A stretch of 64,000 bases of DNA from Planococcus chinensis (GTDB lineage: Bacteria; Bacillota; Bacilli; Bacillales_A; Planococcaceae): positions 310,001 through 374,000 of the forward strand of contig NZ_JABWTK010000001.1 of the NCBI RefSeq assembly GCF_020071995.1, read 5' to 3'. The first letter of the stretch is position 1. Each line of letters begins with the position of its first letter. The translations under genes were made by a program, and so were the position numbers. The notes under the pieces are model-generated. The model was not told the origin of the DNA, did no database searches, and saw nothing but the letters and a program-made list of their open reading frames with translations. Shown in pieces: positions 26,445 through 35,308 of the stretch.

Positions 26445-27491
26445 ATGAAACAGGATCAAGGCACATTAATCGAAGAAGTAGTAGGCGGAATTATTAAAGA
26501 ATCAAAAGAAGTAGCAATGAAACCGGAACATGCGGCGCAGATTACAGGTGTCGTTGAAGCAGTTAAGGCTCGCGATATCAAAAATGTCTACTTCGTAGCA
26601 TGCGGCGGTTCAATGGCTTCACTGTCTTTCGGGGAATATTTCATTAGCAAAGAAACAGAAGTTCCAAGCTTCGTTTACACAGCAAATGAATTTATCCATC
26701 GCAATCCAAAAGGTGTCGGCGAAAACACGCTGGTGATCCTGCGTTCGCACTCAGGCACGACTCCTGAAACGGTGGAAGCGGCAAGTTTCGCCCGTGAAAA
26801 AGGTGCGTTGACGGTGTCCATTTCCATGGAAGCGGAGTCTCCATTATGCCAGGCTGCGGAACACATCGTGCACTACAACTATAAAGACGGTTCAGATGCC
26901 ATTGACGGCGAAGTCGGCATTTTCTATACCTTAATCTTCGAAGTGCTGAACGTATTGGCACCGAATGAGAAATACAAACGCGTGGTTGATCAATTGCCGA
27001 AAGTTGGCGAACTGATCGAGAAAAACGTCGAGCAGTTTGCAGATGCGGCGAACGAATTCGGCAAAAAGAACAAACGTGAAAAAATCATCTACACAATGGC
27101 AAGCGGCGCATACATCCACCATGCATACTCGTTCACGAGCTGCCTGTTGATGGAAATGCTGTGGATCCACTCTAATGCCATCCATTCAGGCGAGTTCTTC
27201 CACGGGCCATTTGAAATCACAGATTACGATGTGCCGTTCCTGGTTGTAAAAGGCGACGGAGCGAGCCGCCCGCTTGATGAACGCGCATTGGATTTCGTAC
27301 AGAAATTCAGTGACAAAGTGGAAGTGGTCGACATTGAAACCTTGAATTACGGCGGCATCGATGAAGACTTGAAAGAATATTTCGGTCCGGCACTGACAGG
27401 TTCGGTTCTTCGCCTGTATGCGGATGCCTTGGCTGAACACACGGGCCATCCGTTATCCGTCAGAAGATATATGTGGAAAATGGATTACTAA
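26445..27491 (+). CDS. frlB: Fructosamine-6-phosphate deglycase (SIS domain)
   Basis: 348 residues with two SIS domains. The first has YFVACGGSMASLSFGEYF and the phospho-sugar loop RSHSGTTPET; the second covers about 205-330 (GAYIHHAYSFTSCLLMEM, HSGEFFHGPFEI). The C-terminus SVRRYMWKMDY matches the family. It splits 6-phosphofructosamine-amino acids (Amadori products) into glucose 6-phosphate and the free amino acid. The start has TTGGAGGTG 8 bases upstream. It is the first gene of an operon in the same order as Bacillus subtilis frlBONMD. Substrate choice (alpha- or epsilon-glycated amino acid) is not visible. Confidence 0.92.
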   Translation: MKQDQGTLIEEVVGGIIKESKEVAMKPEHAAQITGVVEAVKARDIKNVYFVACGGSMASLSFGEYFISKETEVPSFVYTANEFIHRNPKGVGENTLVILRSHSGTTPETVEAASFAREKGALTVSISMEAESPLCQAAEHIVHYNYKDGSDAIDGEVGIFYTLIFEVLNVLAPNEKYKRVVDQLPKVGELIEKNVEQFADAANEFGKKNKREKIIYTMASGAYIHHAYSFTSCLLMEMLWIHSNAIHSGEFFHGPFEITDYDVPFLVVKGDGASRPLDERALDFVQKFSDKVEVVDIETLNYGGIDEDLKEYFGPALTGSVLRLYADALAEHTGHPLSVRRYMWKMDY

Positions 27492-27525
27492 AAACAAGCG
27501 GGGTTCATAAGAAAGGGGATACGAA

Positions 27526-28797
27526 ATGAAGAAAACACTGTTCTTTTCGATTTTGTTGCTTCTGCTTTCGACGATGTTGGGTGCATGCAGTTCAGGTGAG
27601 AAACAAAACGCCAGTGCAGATGGGAAAACCGAAATCGACTTTTTCCACAGGTGGCCGAACGAACCGAGAAAATCCTTCTATGATGAAAAGATTAAGGAAT
27701 ACATGGAGCAGAATCCCGATGTCCACATTAATGTAGACTATGTGCTGAACGATGCTTACAAAGAAAAGATTCGCGTCTTGGTTTCCAGCGACAAATTGCC
27801 GGATATCTTCACGGCCTGGTCGGATTCATTCGCTCAGAACCTGGTTTCTTCCGAGCGCATCATGCCATTGAATGATGTCATCAAAGAAGATGAAGAATGG
27901 TCATCGAAAATCATCGATTCCCAGTTTGGCGGTTTTACCTTTGATGACACGACTTACGGCGTTCCGTTCACGGTGGACGGCAAAGCGTTCTTCTATAATA
28001 AGGCGATTTTTGAAGAGCACAATATTGCAGTGCCGAAAACTTACGATGAGCTGATTGCAGCACTGGATCAGTTGCAGGATGCGGGCTATAAAGAGCCGCT
28101 GGTGGAAGGCTTGACGAACACTTGGGCGATCTCGCATTACCTCGGTACGATTTTCGAACGTGTCGTGGACCCGGCTGTATTGGAAAAAGACTATAATGCC
28201 GAAACGGCCGAATTCACGGATGAAGGCTATGTGCAGGGACTTGAAATCTTTGAGGAACTGACGGGCTATATGGGCGAAGTCTCCACGGCAATCGACCACG
28301 AGGCGGCGCGCAATATGTTTGCTGCCGGTGAAGTGCCGGTCTTGTACATGCAATTCGCGGAAATCAAAATGGTCGAGGAAGCGGGAGATGTGGAATTCGG
28401 ATTCTTCGATTTCCCGGAAGTTGAAGGGGCAAAAGGCGATCCGACAGCACTTACCGGCGCACCGGAAGGCTGGATGGTCAGCAAAAACGCACCGGAAGAA
28501 ACGATCGACTTCCTGAAATTCCTGACTTCGGAAGAAACGGCTGCCGACTTCACGAAAACAGACGGCCAGCTGAACGCCATTGAAGGGGCGGTCACAGAAG
28601 AAAACGTTAATCCGGCAAGCCTTGAGGCATACGAATTGATCACCAATGCCACTTCGACAGCACCATGGTTCGACAATGCAGTCAATATCAACGTAGCGGA
28701 TGTCTTTATGCGTGGCGGACAAAGCTTGGCTACAGGACAGACAACCCCTGAGGATATCTTGAAAGAAGCGCAGCAAGAAGCACAAAATCAGAAATAG
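27526..28797 (+). CDS. frlO: Fructosamine ABC transporter substrate-binding lipoprotein
   Basis: 423 residues. Signal peptide with lipobox MLGAC (Cys about 21), then a cluster-B type extracellular solute-binding fold (FFHRWPNEPRKSFYDEKIKEY, ILPDIFTAWSD-like, YGVPFTVDGKAFFYNKAIF). It captures glycated amino acids or related sugars outside the membrane for the two permeases downstream. AAAGGGG precedes ATG 27526 and the gap from frlB is 34 bases. A perfect hairpin follows the stop codon and probably boosts this gene's mRNA relative to the permeases. Confidence 0.92.
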   Translation: MKKTLFFSILLLLLSTMLGACSSGEKQNASADGKTEIDFFHRWPNEPRKSFYDEKIKEYMEQNPDVHINVDYVLNDAYKEKIRVLVSSDKLPDIFTAWSDSFAQNLVSSERIMPLNDVIKEDEEWSSKIIDSQFGGFTFDDTTYGVPFTVDGKAFFYNKAIFEEHNIAVPKTYDELIAALDQLQDAGYKEPLVEGLTNTWAISHYLGTIFERVVDPAVLEKDYNAETAEFTDEGYVQGLEIFEELTGYMGEVSTAIDHEAARNMFAAGEVPVLYMQFAEIKMVEEAGDVEFGFFDFPEVEGAKGDPTALTGAPEGWMVSKNAPEETIDFLKFLTSEETAADFTKTDGQLNAIEGAVTEENVNPASLEAYELITNATSTAPWFDNAVNINVADVFMRGGQSLATGQTTPEDILKEAQQEAQNQK

Positions 28798-28815
28798 CAA
28801 CAGTGCAGAACTGGA

Positions 28816-28849
28816 TAAGTCCTAATGTTCACTTGAATATTAGGACTTA
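28816..28849 (+). promoter_or_regulatory. Intercistronic hairpin between frlO and frlN
   Basis: Perfect 11-bp stem TAAGTCCTAAT/ATTAGGACTTA with a 12-base loop and no U run. This is the usual position for a stabilising or partially terminating hairpin that raises binding-protein mRNA over permease mRNA. Confidence 0.65.
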
Positions 28850-28872
28850 TTAAAATGAAAGAAGGTGCAGGT

Positions 28873-29757
28873 ATGATTGCTAGAAGAAACCGGATTGTCC
28901 CAATCTTATTCATATTGCCCAGCCTCTTGTTTTTAGGCATCTTCATCTATATGCCACTCATTCAAAACTTCTATAACAGTTTCTTTGACTTTAGTGTATT
29001 TTCTCCGACCAAAGAGTTTGTTGGTTTCTCTGCTTTTGAACAGTTGTTTGGGGATAAGATCGTCATGACGGCATTGATCAACAACATCAAGTACGCTATC
29101 ATCTCAGTGGTTTTCCAAGTGGCCTTCGCGCTGGTTCTCGCGACGATCCTTGAAGACAAGCTGTTCCGCCGGATTGCACCGATGCTGCGGGTTGTCTATT
29201 TCATACCGGTAATGATTTCAATTTCGGTCATCGCGCTGCTTTTCAATTTCATCTACAATCCTCAAATGGGGCTTTTGAACAGCTTTTTGGAGCTGATTGG
29301 CTTAGGAAATTTGGCTGTGCCTTGGCTCGGGAATGCGACGACCTCGATTTATGCGGTCATTGCGATGTCGCAATGGCAGAGCATCGGCTTTATCACGATG
29401 CTGTTTATCGTAGCGATCCAAAAAATTCCGAAAGAATTGTACGAGGCGGCTGACATAGATGGTGCCGGAAAGATCCGTCAGTTTTTCAGCATCACGGTTC
29501 CGCAGGTAAAAGAAACGCTTTTCGTCAATATGCTGATTACCATTACAGGCTCGATGCTTGTTTTCAACGAACCATATATCTTGACCAACGGCGGTCCGGG
29601 CACAAGCTCGATGACCATGTCGGTTTATATGTATCAGCAAGGGTTCTTTAAAGACAATATGGGTTATGCATCGGCTGTTGCTACGCTGATCTTTGTTGTT
29701 ACTGCGATTTTTGCCCTGATTCAAATCAAGGTTTCCGGAACCGGAAAGGATGAGTAG
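28873..29757 (+). CDS. frlN: Fructosamine ABC transporter permease 1
   Basis: 294 residues from ATG 28873 (AAGAAGGTG at 28860-28868), preferred over ATG 28855. Six membrane helices. The cytoplasmic coupling loop is the MalF-type EAA motif, YEAADIDGAGKIRQFFSITV. It forms the membrane channel together with the next gene product. It ends one base before the next start. Confidence 0.92.
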   Translation: MIARRNRIVPILFILPSLLFLGIFIYMPLIQNFYNSFFDFSVFSPTKEFVGFSAFEQLFGDKIVMTALINNIKYAIISVVFQVAFALVLATILEDKLFRRIAPMLRVVYFIPVMISISVIALLFNFIYNPQMGLLNSFLELIGLGNLAVPWLGNATTSIYAVIAMSQWQSIGFITMLFIVAIQKIPKELYEAADIDGAGKIRQFFSITVPQVKETLFVNMLITITGSMLVFNEPYILTNGGPGTSSMTMSVYMYQQGFFKDNMGYASAVATLIFVVTAIFALIQIKVSGTGKDE

Positions 29758-29758
29758 G

Positions 29759-30685
29759 ATGACAAAAACAAATGAAAATATCAAAGTCGATATGCTTGCG
29801 CCCGAAAAAATGGTTAACAAGGAGCGGCCTACAAAAAAAGCCAAAACCGCCTTGAAAACCAGCCTTCAGGGCAAAGTGACGAAAAACATGGTTCTTCTCG
29901 GCCTATTGCTGTTTGCTTTTGTCATCCTTTATCCACTTTTCTGGATGGTTGTTTCTTCGTTAAAAAGTTATGATGAGATTTATAACAATGTATGGGGTCT
30001 GCCTTCCGTCTGGCATTTCGAGAACTATGCAACGGCCTGGTCGATGGGGATCTCTGGATACTTTTTTAACAGTCTCTTCGTAACATTGGCGACGATTGTG
30101 CTGGTCGTCATGATCGGCTCGATGGCAGCGTTTACACTGTCACGTTACAAATCACGCTGGATTGACGTGGCGCTGATTTTTACTATCGGTGGCATCATGA
30201 TGAATCCTCAGGTCGCATTGATTCCGTTGTTTGAACTATTGACGTGGCTAAATTTGATTAATACACATTGGGCGCTGATTCTGACATATGTGGCATATCG
30301 GCTGCCGCTGACAATCATCCTGATTCGGGCATTCTTTCTGAGCATCCCGAAAGAACTGGAAGAGTCGGCGATCATCGATGGCTGCAGTGAGTTTGGCATC
30401 TATGCCCGTATTTATCTACCGTTGTCGATTCCGATCATCGTGACGACGATTGTTTTGACGGCATACTTTGCCTGGAATGAATTCATGTTTGCTACAGTCT
30501 TTATTGATTCGGATGTATTGAAGACAATTCCGTCAGGCCTGATGAACTTCAGGGATGCGCTCAGAACTGATTGGGGAGTATTGCTTGCGGGAATGGTAAT
30601 TGCGACCATTCCAATGGTGATTCTGCTGGTGTTCTTGCAGCGGTATTTAGTGAGAGGATTGTCGGAAGGATCTGTGAAAGGATAA
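29759..30685 (+). CDS. frlM: Fructosamine ABC transporter permease 2
   Basis: 308 residues from ATG 29759 (GGAAAGG at 29743-29749); an in-frame ATG at 29750 is possible. A long Lys-rich cytoplasmic N-terminus of about 45 residues precedes six membrane helices. The EAA loop is LEESAIIDGCSEFGIYARIY, MalG-type. It pairs with FrlN, with MsmX as the probable ATPase. Confidence 0.92.
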   Translation: MTKTNENIKVDMLAPEKMVNKERPTKKAKTALKTSLQGKVTKNMVLLGLLLFAFVILYPLFWMVVSSLKSYDEIYNNVWGLPSVWHFENYATAWSMGISGYFFNSLFVTLATIVLVVMIGSMAAFTLSRYKSRWIDVALIFTIGGIMMNPQVALIPLFELLTWLNLINTHWALILTYVAYRLPLTIILIRAFFLSIPKELEESAIIDGCSEFGIYARIYLPLSIPIIVTTIVLTAYFAWNEFMFATVFIDSDVLKTIPSGLMNFRDALRTDWGVLLAGMVIATIPMVILLVFLQRYLVRGLSEGSVKG

Positions 30686-30700
30686 GAGGAGGAATTTGGG

Positions 30701-31516
30701 ATGAAATTGATTGCTGTGGGAGATAATGTGGTGGATTGTTATTTGGACCAGAAAAAATACTATCCGGGAGGCAACTGCGTCAACGTTGCCGTCAATGCCC
30801 GGAAAAATGGGGCGGAGGAATCTGCGTATATCGGAATATTTGCAACCGATGATAAAGCGGCGCACATTAAATACGCGCTGAAGGAAGAAGGGATCAATTT
30901 CGAACTGGCCCGGACAGCGGAAGGGATCAGCGGCCAACCGGGGGTTGCACTGACAGAAGATGGCGATCGGGTGTTTGTAAGTGGGGCGAAAAATACGGTT
31001 CAGCGCCGGTTGAAACTACAGCTGATTGACGAGGATCTTGACTATATCAAAGGCTTCGATGTGTGCCATGTGAGCTGCTATTCTTCAATGGAAAGTGAAT
31101 TAGCTAAGCTTGCGGGAGTAATTGACATTTCTTATGACTTCTCAAATCATTTGGAAATGGACTATATTGAAAAAATCGCTCCTTATATACAATATGCTTT
31201 TTTTTCGGCAGCAGATTTGCCGGAAGAAGAATTGAACTGGTTCATTGAAAGACTGAAGGGCTTGAATTTTAAAGCGGCCGCATTAACAAGAGGGAGCGAA
31301 CCGGCTTTGTTTATCGATCAAAATAAAATTTTCGAGCAGAAACTGACAAAAATTCCAGTTCTGGATACGATGGGCGCCGGTGACAGTTTAATCGGCGGGT
31401 TTTTAGTGAATTATATAAACGGAGCAAGTATGGAAGAGGCGATAAAAAAAGCGACGAAATCCGCGGAGACGACATGCGGAGTTTATGGCGGGTTTGGCTA
31501 TCCAAAAGAATTCTAA
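30701..31516 (+). CDS. frlD: Fructosamine 6-kinase (PfkB/ribokinase family)
   Basis: 271 residues. N-terminal PfkB signature around YYPGGNCVNVAVNARKNGA, and C-terminal signature VLDTMGAGDSLIGGFLVNY with the catalytic Asp of GAGD. It phosphorylates the imported fructosamine on C6 using ATP before cleavage by FrlB. AGAGGAGG precedes ATG 30701, 15 bases after frlM. In Bacillus subtilis it is also the fifth gene of the operon. Confidence 0.92.
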   Translation: MKLIAVGDNVVDCYLDQKKYYPGGNCVNVAVNARKNGAEESAYIGIFATDDKAAHIKYALKEEGINFELARTAEGISGQPGVALTEDGDRVFVSGAKNTVQRRLKLQLIDEDLDYIKGFDVCHVSCYSSMESELAKLAGVIDISYDFSNHLEMDYIEKIAPYIQYAFFSAADLPEEELNWFIERLKGLNFKAAALTRGSEPALFIDQNKIFEQKLTKIPVLDTMGAGDSLIGGFLVNYINGASMEEAIKKATKSAETTCGVYGGFGYPKEF

Positions 31517-31596
31517 AAATTTGTTTTAGAACTGCTCCTCATGTACAGTAAAAACAATGGAAAAATCAAAATTTAAGTATAGGGGGAGTCTGAGCG

Positions 31597-32337
31597 ATGA
31601 ATCGAGACAGCATAAATTTGGATAGCCCAATATTGTTATACGAGCAGATAAAGGCTGGCATCAAGGAATTGATCAAAACCAATAACTTGAAAGCCGGAGA
31701 CAAGATCCCCAACGAATCGGAACTGTGTGAACGCTTCGATGTCAGCCGCATTACCATCCGCAGAGCGATTAAAGAACTCGGGGAAGAAGGCATTATTGAG
31801 GTAATTCGCGGCAAAGGGACATTCGTTCGTGCGTCCAAAAAAGACCTTCATTTGCTGAATTTGAAAGGATTTACAGAAGGCTTGTCAACAGAAGAAAACA
31901 ATATCGAAAAAGAAATTTTGCACAAGCAGATCATTAGCAGCGACGCCGATCTCTCGAAAGTCTTTTCGCATGAGCAAACCAAATTTGTAGAGCTGGTGCG
32001 CCTTGTGAAAGATGCAGAAGGCCCTTTCAGTGTTGATTATGCTTATTTGCCGCTGGACGTATATCCGGGCATTTATGAACTGTTGGACGACAGTGTATCT
32101 ACGTTCAAGCTGATTCGCGAGAAATTCAAAGTGCCTTTTACAAAAGTGAAAAAAGAGATTGAATATGTCCATCCGACAACTGAACTTTGTGGGCATCTGG
32201 GAATCAATAAAACCTCAACAGTTATTCTGGTCAAGAAAATTATCTTCGGCCCGAATGAAATGCCTGTCCATTATTCTAAGTACTATATGGTCGGTGACCG
32301 GGTGAAATTCTATATTGAAGCGGATTACACAGAATAG
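31597..32337 (+). CDS. frlR: GntR/HutC-family regulator of the frl operon
   Basis: 246 residues. N-terminal winged helix-turn-helix (KAGDKIPNESELCERFDVSR followed by ITIRRAIKEL) and a C-terminal UTRA ligand-binding domain (about 85-240). The predicted ligand is a phosphorylated Amadori compound. It follows frlD by 80 bases with its own AGGGGG site. The palindrome at 26405-26426 is the best candidate operator. Confidence 0.88.
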   Translation: MNRDSINLDSPILLYEQIKAGIKELIKTNNLKAGDKIPNESELCERFDVSRITIRRAIKELGEEGIIEVIRGKGTFVRASKKDLHLLNLKGFTEGLSTEENNIEKEILHKQIISSDADLSKVFSHEQTKFVELVRLVKDAEGPFSVDYAYLPLDVYPGIYELLDDSVSTFKLIREKFKVPFTKVKKEIEYVHPTTELCGHLGINKTSTVILVKKIIFGPNEMPVHYSKYYMVGDRVKFYIEADYTE

Positions 32338-32397
32338 CAGAGTGCCTCTATCCGGTGCTTTTTTAATCAATTATTGAAGTTGAAAGGAAGTTGCACC

Positions 32398-33069
32398 ATG
32401 ATCAAAGGAATTATTTTCGATTTTGACGGACTCATACTCGATACCGAGACCCATCATTACCGAGTGCTGCAGGACATATTTGCGGAATACGGCAGCGAAC
32501 TGCCGATTGAGCGCTGGCAGCAAGAGATCGGGACGCAGACCGGCTTTTCGCCTTTCCACTACCTCGAAGAGATGATTGAAGAAGAAATCGAGCACAAACA
32601 TCTGCAGCAGCAACTGAAGGAAAAGTTCCACGTGAAACTTGCCGAGGAAAAAGCAAGGGACGGCGTGGAGGACTATTTGAAGGCGGCAAAAGAGCTTGGT
32701 CTTAAGGTCGCGCTGGCATCCAGCTCTGATTACGCATGGGTGTCTAAGCATCTGAAGAACCTGGGCTTGTTCTACTACTTCGACTGCATTCGGACTTCCG
32801 ACGATGTGGAAATTGTGAAGCCGGATCCCGCGTTGTACGTAAAAGCGGCGGAGTGCCTGAGGCTCGAACCGGAGGAATGTGTAGCATTTGAAGATTCGGC
32901 AAACGGTTCGCTTGCGGCGAAACGCGCCGGCATGGGCTGCGTCATTGTGCCGAATGAAGTGACCCACACGATGGATTTCTGCGAAGTCGAACACCGGCTC
33001 GAATCTATGGCGGATATGCCGCTTAGTGAATTGATTGACCGGTTGAACGAATTGAAGGTGTCAAAATAG
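32398..33069 (+). CDS. HAD-superfamily phosphatase/phosphomutase-like (YhcW type)
   Basis: 223 residues from ATG 32398 (AAAGGAAG upstream; the TTG 32374 extension is rejected). HAD motif I DFDGLILDTET, motif II ASSS, motif III Lys in VKPDPALY, motif IV FEDSANG, and a helical C1 cap (about 18-80). Members hydrolyse small phosphosugars or interconvert hexose phosphates. Being last in the frl run, it may act on glucose 6-phosphate-related products; that is only context. Confidence 0.88.
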   Translation: MIKGIIFDFDGLILDTETHHYRVLQDIFAEYGSELPIERWQQEIGTQTGFSPFHYLEEMIEEEIEHKHLQQQLKEKFHVKLAEEKARDGVEDYLKAAKELGLKVALASSSDYAWVSKHLKNLGLFYYFDCIRTSDDVEIVKPDPALYVKAAECLRLEPEECVAFEDSANGSLAAKRAGMGCVIVPNEVTHTMDFCEVEHRLESMADMPLSELIDRLNELKVSK

Positions 33070-33070
33070 A

Positions 33071-33099
33071 AAACCCGGAGCACTCAGCTCCGGGTTTTT
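33071..33099 (+). terminator. Terminator after the HAD gene
   Basis: AAACCCGGAGC pairs with GCTCCGGGTTT around ACTCA, followed by TTTTT. Confidence 0.88.
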
Positions 33100-33142
33100 G
33101 TTTAATAAGCTGTGTATAGAAAAGAGGAAATGCGTTTATTTT

Positions 33143-33218
33143 TTATCCACATGTGGATAAGTCGTAAAGAATGACGAAACGGCAAAGTTATCCCCGTTTT
33201 AGTGAAAAATCATCCACA
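33143..33218. repeat. DnaA-box palindrome cluster
   Basis: TTATCCACATGTGGATAA (33143-33160) is a perfect palindrome made of two overlapping consensus DnaA boxes. Two near matches follow: TTATCCCCG near 33188 and TCATCCACA at 33210-33218. Confidence 0.65.
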
Positions 33219-33227
33219 TATCCAGTA

Positions 33228-33254
33228 CCCGCCGGGGGAAGCGGCGGGTTTTTT
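33228..33254 (+). terminator. Orphan strong terminator
   Basis: CCCGCCG/CGGCGGG stem with GGGGAAG loop and a T6 tail on the plus strand. The plus-strand gene upstream already has its own terminator at 33071. Confidence 0.75.
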
Positions 33255-33269
33255 CCTGTCTATGAACAT

Positions 33270-33854
33270 TTACTCCTCAATAACCACAGCACCGCCATAC
33301 ATTTTCCCGTGCAGAGCGGCCATTTTCCGGGCCATCGTCAACGGTTCTTCTTTAAAGCCCTCGTTGATCCAGTGAAGAAAAAAACCGAGGCTGCCGTAAG
33401 TCATGAAATAATTTAGCGCTGGGACTTCCACGTCGCTCGCTTCTTCCAGCCGCAGCGATTGTTCCGATACTTGGAAAAGGCTATCGCAGAACTGGTTCTG
33501 GGACCCCGGGAGCACTTCGCCTTTGATGACCAGTGAGGAGATCCGCTGGTTCTGGTAGAGGAATTCGAAAATGGGGAGGTGGCGCTCTGCATCCGATGAG
33601 GAAAAACGCTCCAGGTGCTGGAAGCTTTTGCGGAAATAAGTCTGAAGGTCTTCCAGGTAGTCATCCACAATGGCCGCAAGCAGTTCCTGCAAGTCTTTGT
33701 AATGCGAATAGAACGTCACCCGGTTGCATCCCGCTTGTTGAGTGACTTCGGTGATCGACAGCCGGTTCAGTTCTTTTTCCTTCAATAAAGTAAGCAGCGC
33801 CGTTTTCAGCTTTTTTTGGGTGCGCATCGTACGCCGGTCTTCGCTGTTTGTCAT
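33270..33854 (-). CDS. TetR-family transcriptional regulator
   Basis: 194 residues from ATG 33854 with AGGAGG just upstream. The N-terminal TetR helix-turn-helix is LSITEVTQQAGCNRVTFYSH, followed by YKDLQELLAAIV and a helical ligand-binding region with a TetR_C-type end. It is divergent from the SDR at 34006 and the palindrome TGTAAATTTACA lies in between, so it probably represses that SDR and itself. Confidence 0.9.
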   Translation of the reverse strand: MTNSEDRRTMRTQKKLKTALLTLLKEKELNRLSITEVTQQAGCNRVTFYSHYKDLQELLAAIVDDYLEDLQTYFRKSFQHLERFSSSDAERHLPIFEFLYQNQRISSLVIKGEVLPGSQNQFCDSLFQVSEQSLRLEEASDVEVPALNYFMTYGSLGFFLHWINEGFKEEPLTMARKMAALHGKMYGGAVVIEE

Positions 33855-33941
33855 GTGGGAACCTCCTGTATCGTCCGGAAAAGAACGCATTCGTGAATTT
33901 ATTATGACATCAAACCATTTAGATGGACAATCAATAAATTT

Positions 33942-33959
33942 ATCTGTAAATTTACATAT
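33942..33959. promoter_or_regulatory. Candidate TetR operator
   Basis: Perfect palindrome TGTAAATTTACA (33945-33956) with partly symmetrical flanks, midway between the divergent TetR and SDR starts. Confidence 0.5.
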
Positions 33960-34005
33960 GTAGTTTATTTTAGTTTAACACATTCAATTTTTAGGAGGAA
34001 AACAC

Positions 34006-34740
34006 ATGGCTCGTTTAGAAGGAAAAGTTGCCATCATTACAGGAGCGGCACAGGGAATGGGTGCGGCCCATGCACAGAAATTCATCAAAGAAGGCGCGAA
34101 AGTCGTTTTGACGGACTTGAACGAAGAAAAAGGAAAGGCACTTGCTGCGGAACTGGGCAGCAATGCATTGTTCATCAAGCAGAATGTCACAAGCGAAGCG
34201 GATTGGGCAAGCGTTGTCGCAGCAGCGGAAGGAGCATTTGGACCGGTTAACGTGTTGGTCAACAACGCCGGCATTACGATGGCGAAATCGATTTTACAGA
34301 CGACGGAAGAAGAATACCGCCGCATCGTCGACATCAACCAGGTTTCCGTCTTTCTTGGCATGAAAGCGATTATCCCATCCATGCAAAAAGCAGGGGGCGG
34401 TTCGATCGTCAACATTTCATCGATGAACGGTTTGGTGGCGGGTGCCATCGGCTACACCGATACAAAATTCGCGGTGCGCGGCATGACAAAAGCGGCAGCC
34501 ATCGAATGTGCGCATTACGGCATCCGTGTCAATTCGGTTCACCCGGGCGTCATCGCGACACCGATGATCATGCAGGAAGACACAAAAGCGGCTGTCGAAG
34601 CATTTGCCCAGCACATCCCGTTGAAACGTGTGGCCCAGTCGGAGGAAGTTTCGAACATGGTGCTGTTCCTGGCATCGGACGACTCCAGCTATTCCACAGG
34701 CTCGGAATTTGTGGTGGACGGTGGCATGACGGCGCAGTAA
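34006..34740 (+). CDS. Short-chain dehydrogenase/reductase, hydroxysteroid/glucose dehydrogenase-like
   Basis: 244 residues, classical SDR: TGAAQGMG, NNAGIT, catalytic Ser in VNISSMNG and YTDTK (YxxxK), VHPGVIATPM, ending SEFVVDGGMTAQ. VVLTDLNE after strand 2 suggests NAD. AGGAGG lies 8 bases before the ATG. It is probably controlled by the divergent TetR regulator. A decayed copy of the C-terminus of a related gene lies at 35309-35380. Confidence 0.92.
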   Translation: MARLEGKVAIITGAAQGMGAAHAQKFIKEGAKVVLTDLNEEKGKALAAELGSNALFIKQNVTSEADWASVVAAAEGAFGPVNVLVNNAGITMAKSILQTTEEEYRRIVDINQVSVFLGMKAIIPSMQKAGGGSIVNISSMNGLVAGAIGYTDTKFAVRGMTKAAAIECAHYGIRVNSVHPGVIATPMIMQEDTKAAVEAFAQHIPLKRVAQSEEVSNMVLFLASDDSSYSTGSEFVVDGGMTAQ

Positions 34741-34746
34741 ATAAAC

Positions 34747-34784
34747 AAAAGGCTCCAGATCCAAGATGGATCCGGAGCCTTTTT
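34747..34784 (+). terminator. Terminator after SDR
   Basis: AAAAGGCTCCaGATCC pairs with GGATCcGGAGCCTTTT, followed by T residues. Confidence 0.88.
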
Positions 34785-34980
34785 CCTGTATGCAATGCCT
34801 TGTTGCTGGGATCTTCTTCAATCCCTATATTTTTAAAAGTAGTTTATAAGGGACATCTTGCCTTTGCAGACATATTCCTGCAGGAAGAGGGAATAGGAAG
34901 AATGAATATCGGGTGAAAAGCAGATGTTTTCTCTTCGCCAGGAAAGCGGTGGATTAAGGGATAGAAAGGAGCTGATAGCA

Positions 34981-35232
34981 GTGGGTAAAATCACTAAGCT
35001 AGTTGGAGCAGCGGGAGCTGTAGCAGGAACGGCATATCTTTCAAAGAGTGAAAACCGGAAAAAGGTAAAAGCGCAGCTGAACAAAGCCGCAGAAAAACTA
35101 AACACCAAATATGTCCGGAATTTAGGGAAGCCTTCGGGTATTGACGATGCCGAAATGGTGGATGAAGGCGCTATGACCAGTGTCCGGTATTACAATAAGC
35201 TGCAACAAAAGTCTTTGGATTCAAAACTCTAA
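34981..35232 (+). CDS. Small protein with N-terminal hydrophobic segment, unknown
   Basis: 83 residues from GTG 34981 (AAAGGAG at 34966-34972). The first 20 residues contain a small-residue-rich hydrophobic stretch (LVGAAGAVAGTAYL), followed by a basic helix (SENRKKVKAQLNKAAEKLN) and an acidic/polar tail. This layout resembles YtxH-like membrane-associated stress proteins, but similarity is too weak to name. A longer frame from 34924 is possible but less well supported. Confidence 0.6.
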   Translation: MGKITKLVGAAGAVAGTAYLSKSENRKKVKAQLNKAAEKLNTKYVRNLGKPSGIDDAEMVDEGAMTSVRYYNKLQQKSLDSKL

Positions 35233-35308
35233 TATAAAAAATAATAGTAGAATCGGGGCCTTTTCAGTTAAGTGGGGAAAAGGCTTTTTGCCAGCTGCTT
35301 TATTGAAG

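Noticed and set aside
27901-28800. 299-residue minus-strand open frame opposite frlO
   Set aside because: Antisense of a well-supported binding-protein gene; composition rich in Phe, Arg and Cys, with no recognisable domain.
32371-32994. 207-residue minus-strand frame opposite the HAD gene
   Set aside because: Antisense shadow with no start signal; the HAD motifs on the plus strand are complete.
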